In this document: positions 63,323 to 64,000 of the stretch, piece by piece
How positions within the stretch are numbered: position 1 is the first letter of the stretch
Layout of the letters: each line of letters begins with the position of its first letter
NCBI GenBank assembly: GCA_947450765.1
Contig: CANFXC010000006.1
Span: 1 to 64,000, forward strand
Reading direction: 5' to 3'
DNA length: 64,000 nucleotides
DNA from: Comamonadaceae bacterium
GTDB taxonomy: Bacteria > Pseudomonadota > Gammaproteobacteria > Burkholderiales > Burkholderiaceae_C
Notes under the pieces: model-generated
Told to the model about the DNA's origin: nothing
Database searches by the model: none
What the model saw: the letters and a program-made list of their open reading frames with translations, nothing else
Made by a program: the position numbers and the translations under genes

Positions 63323-63847
63323 ATGTTGACTGAAGACGGCAAACACCTGTACGTGAGTTACGACGAGTATCACAATCTGATCGAAAAACTGGCGATCAAG
63401 ATTCACCAATCGGATTGGCAGTTCGACACCATTTTGTGTCTGGCGCGCGGCGGCATGCGCCCCGGCGACATCCTGTCGCGCATTTTTGACAAGCCGCTGG
63501 CCATCATGTCGACCAGCTCTTACCGTGCTGATTCGGGCACTGTGCAGGGCAATCTGGACATCGCACGTTTCATCACCACGCCCAAGGGCGAGATCGCTGG
63601 CAAGGTCTTGCTGGTCGATGACTTGGCCGACACCGGTCACACGCTGAACGCGGTGATTCATCAGCTGCGCAACAACTACAAGCCCATCACTGAGCTGCGC
63701 AGCGCAGTGATCTGGACCAAAGGCGTGTCGACTTTCCAGCCTGATTACTCGGTCGAGTCTTTGCCGACCAACCCGTGGATTCATCAACCCTTTGAAGGCT
63801 ACGACGCCTTGCGTCCATCGCACTTGATGGAGAAGTGGAAAGTCTGA
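63323..63847 (+). CDS. Phosphoribosyltransferase (xanthine/hypoxanthine type)
   Basis: ILCLARGGMRPGDILS, VLLVDDLADTGHTL PRPP motif. Confidence 0.9.
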   Translation: MLTEDGKHLYVSYDEYHNLIEKLAIKIHQSDWQFDTILCLARGGMRPGDILSRIFDKPLAIMSTSSYRADSGTVQGNLDIARFITTPKGEIAGKVLLVDDLADTGHTLNAVIHQLRNNYKPITELRSAVIWTKGVSTFQPDYSVESLPTNPWIHQPFEGYDALRPSHLMEKWKV

Positions 63848-63894
63848 AAAGACGCGAAGGGCGCTGAGCTCGTCAAGGTCTGTAACATGCACGC

Positions 63895-64000
63895 ATGCAA
63901 GACCTTTCCACTCAGCTGATCCATCATCCCTATCAGGCGCCGGCAGGATTTGCCAGCGTCAACGTGCCGGTGCACCGCGCCTCCACCGTGATTTTTTCCA
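63895..64000 (+). CDS. metC: Cystathionine beta-lyase, N-terminal part (runs off right edge)
   Basis: MQDLSTQLIHHPYQAPAGFASVNVPVHRASTVIFS. Confidence 0.8.
   Translation, partial: MQDLSTQLIHHPYQAPAGFASVNVPVHRASTVIFS

Overview
The window is about 64 kb of GC-rich, gene-dense chromosome from a betaproteobacterium. Gene content and order suggest Burkholderiales, probably Comamonadaceae. Most of it is conserved housekeeping sequence: ppa, nadE, PII, ilvBHC, pssA, two different leuA genes, aat/bpt, prpE, sucAB-lpd-zapE, dinG/bamD/rluD, scpB/rluB, ndk-rlmN-pilW-rodZ-ispG-hisS-yfgM-bamB-der, hfq-hflX-hflK-hflC, hisZ, purA, and a partial metC at the right edge. The main accessory block is a thiosulfate-oxidation cluster: soxH-like, cytochrome c, soxCDYZAXB and an ArsR regulator (24.4-33.1 kb). 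No CRISPR array, rRNA, tRNA, prophage or complete IS was seen. The most interesting signals are small. (i) A leucine attenuator upstream of leuA encodes a 17-aa leader peptide with three consecutive CTA codons and a terminator. (ii) A 102-bp repeat-like element is inserted in frame in a FemAB/COG3146-type acyltransferase gene and is bounded by 8-bp direct repeats. (iii) A candidate ATATTA-N8-GAATAT operator for the ArsR regulator lies in front of soxC. (iv) A strong terminator hairpin lies inside the sox operon, just before soxB. (v) Structured leaders include a sucA-type 5'UTR and a Cys-rich small ORF coupled to ilvH. (vi) A translationally coupled operon encodes an ECF sigma factor, DUF3619, DUF3106, RDD, DgkA and LOG, and looks like an uncharacterised envelope-sensing system. 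All calls come from reading the sequence and the ORF track; no database search was run.
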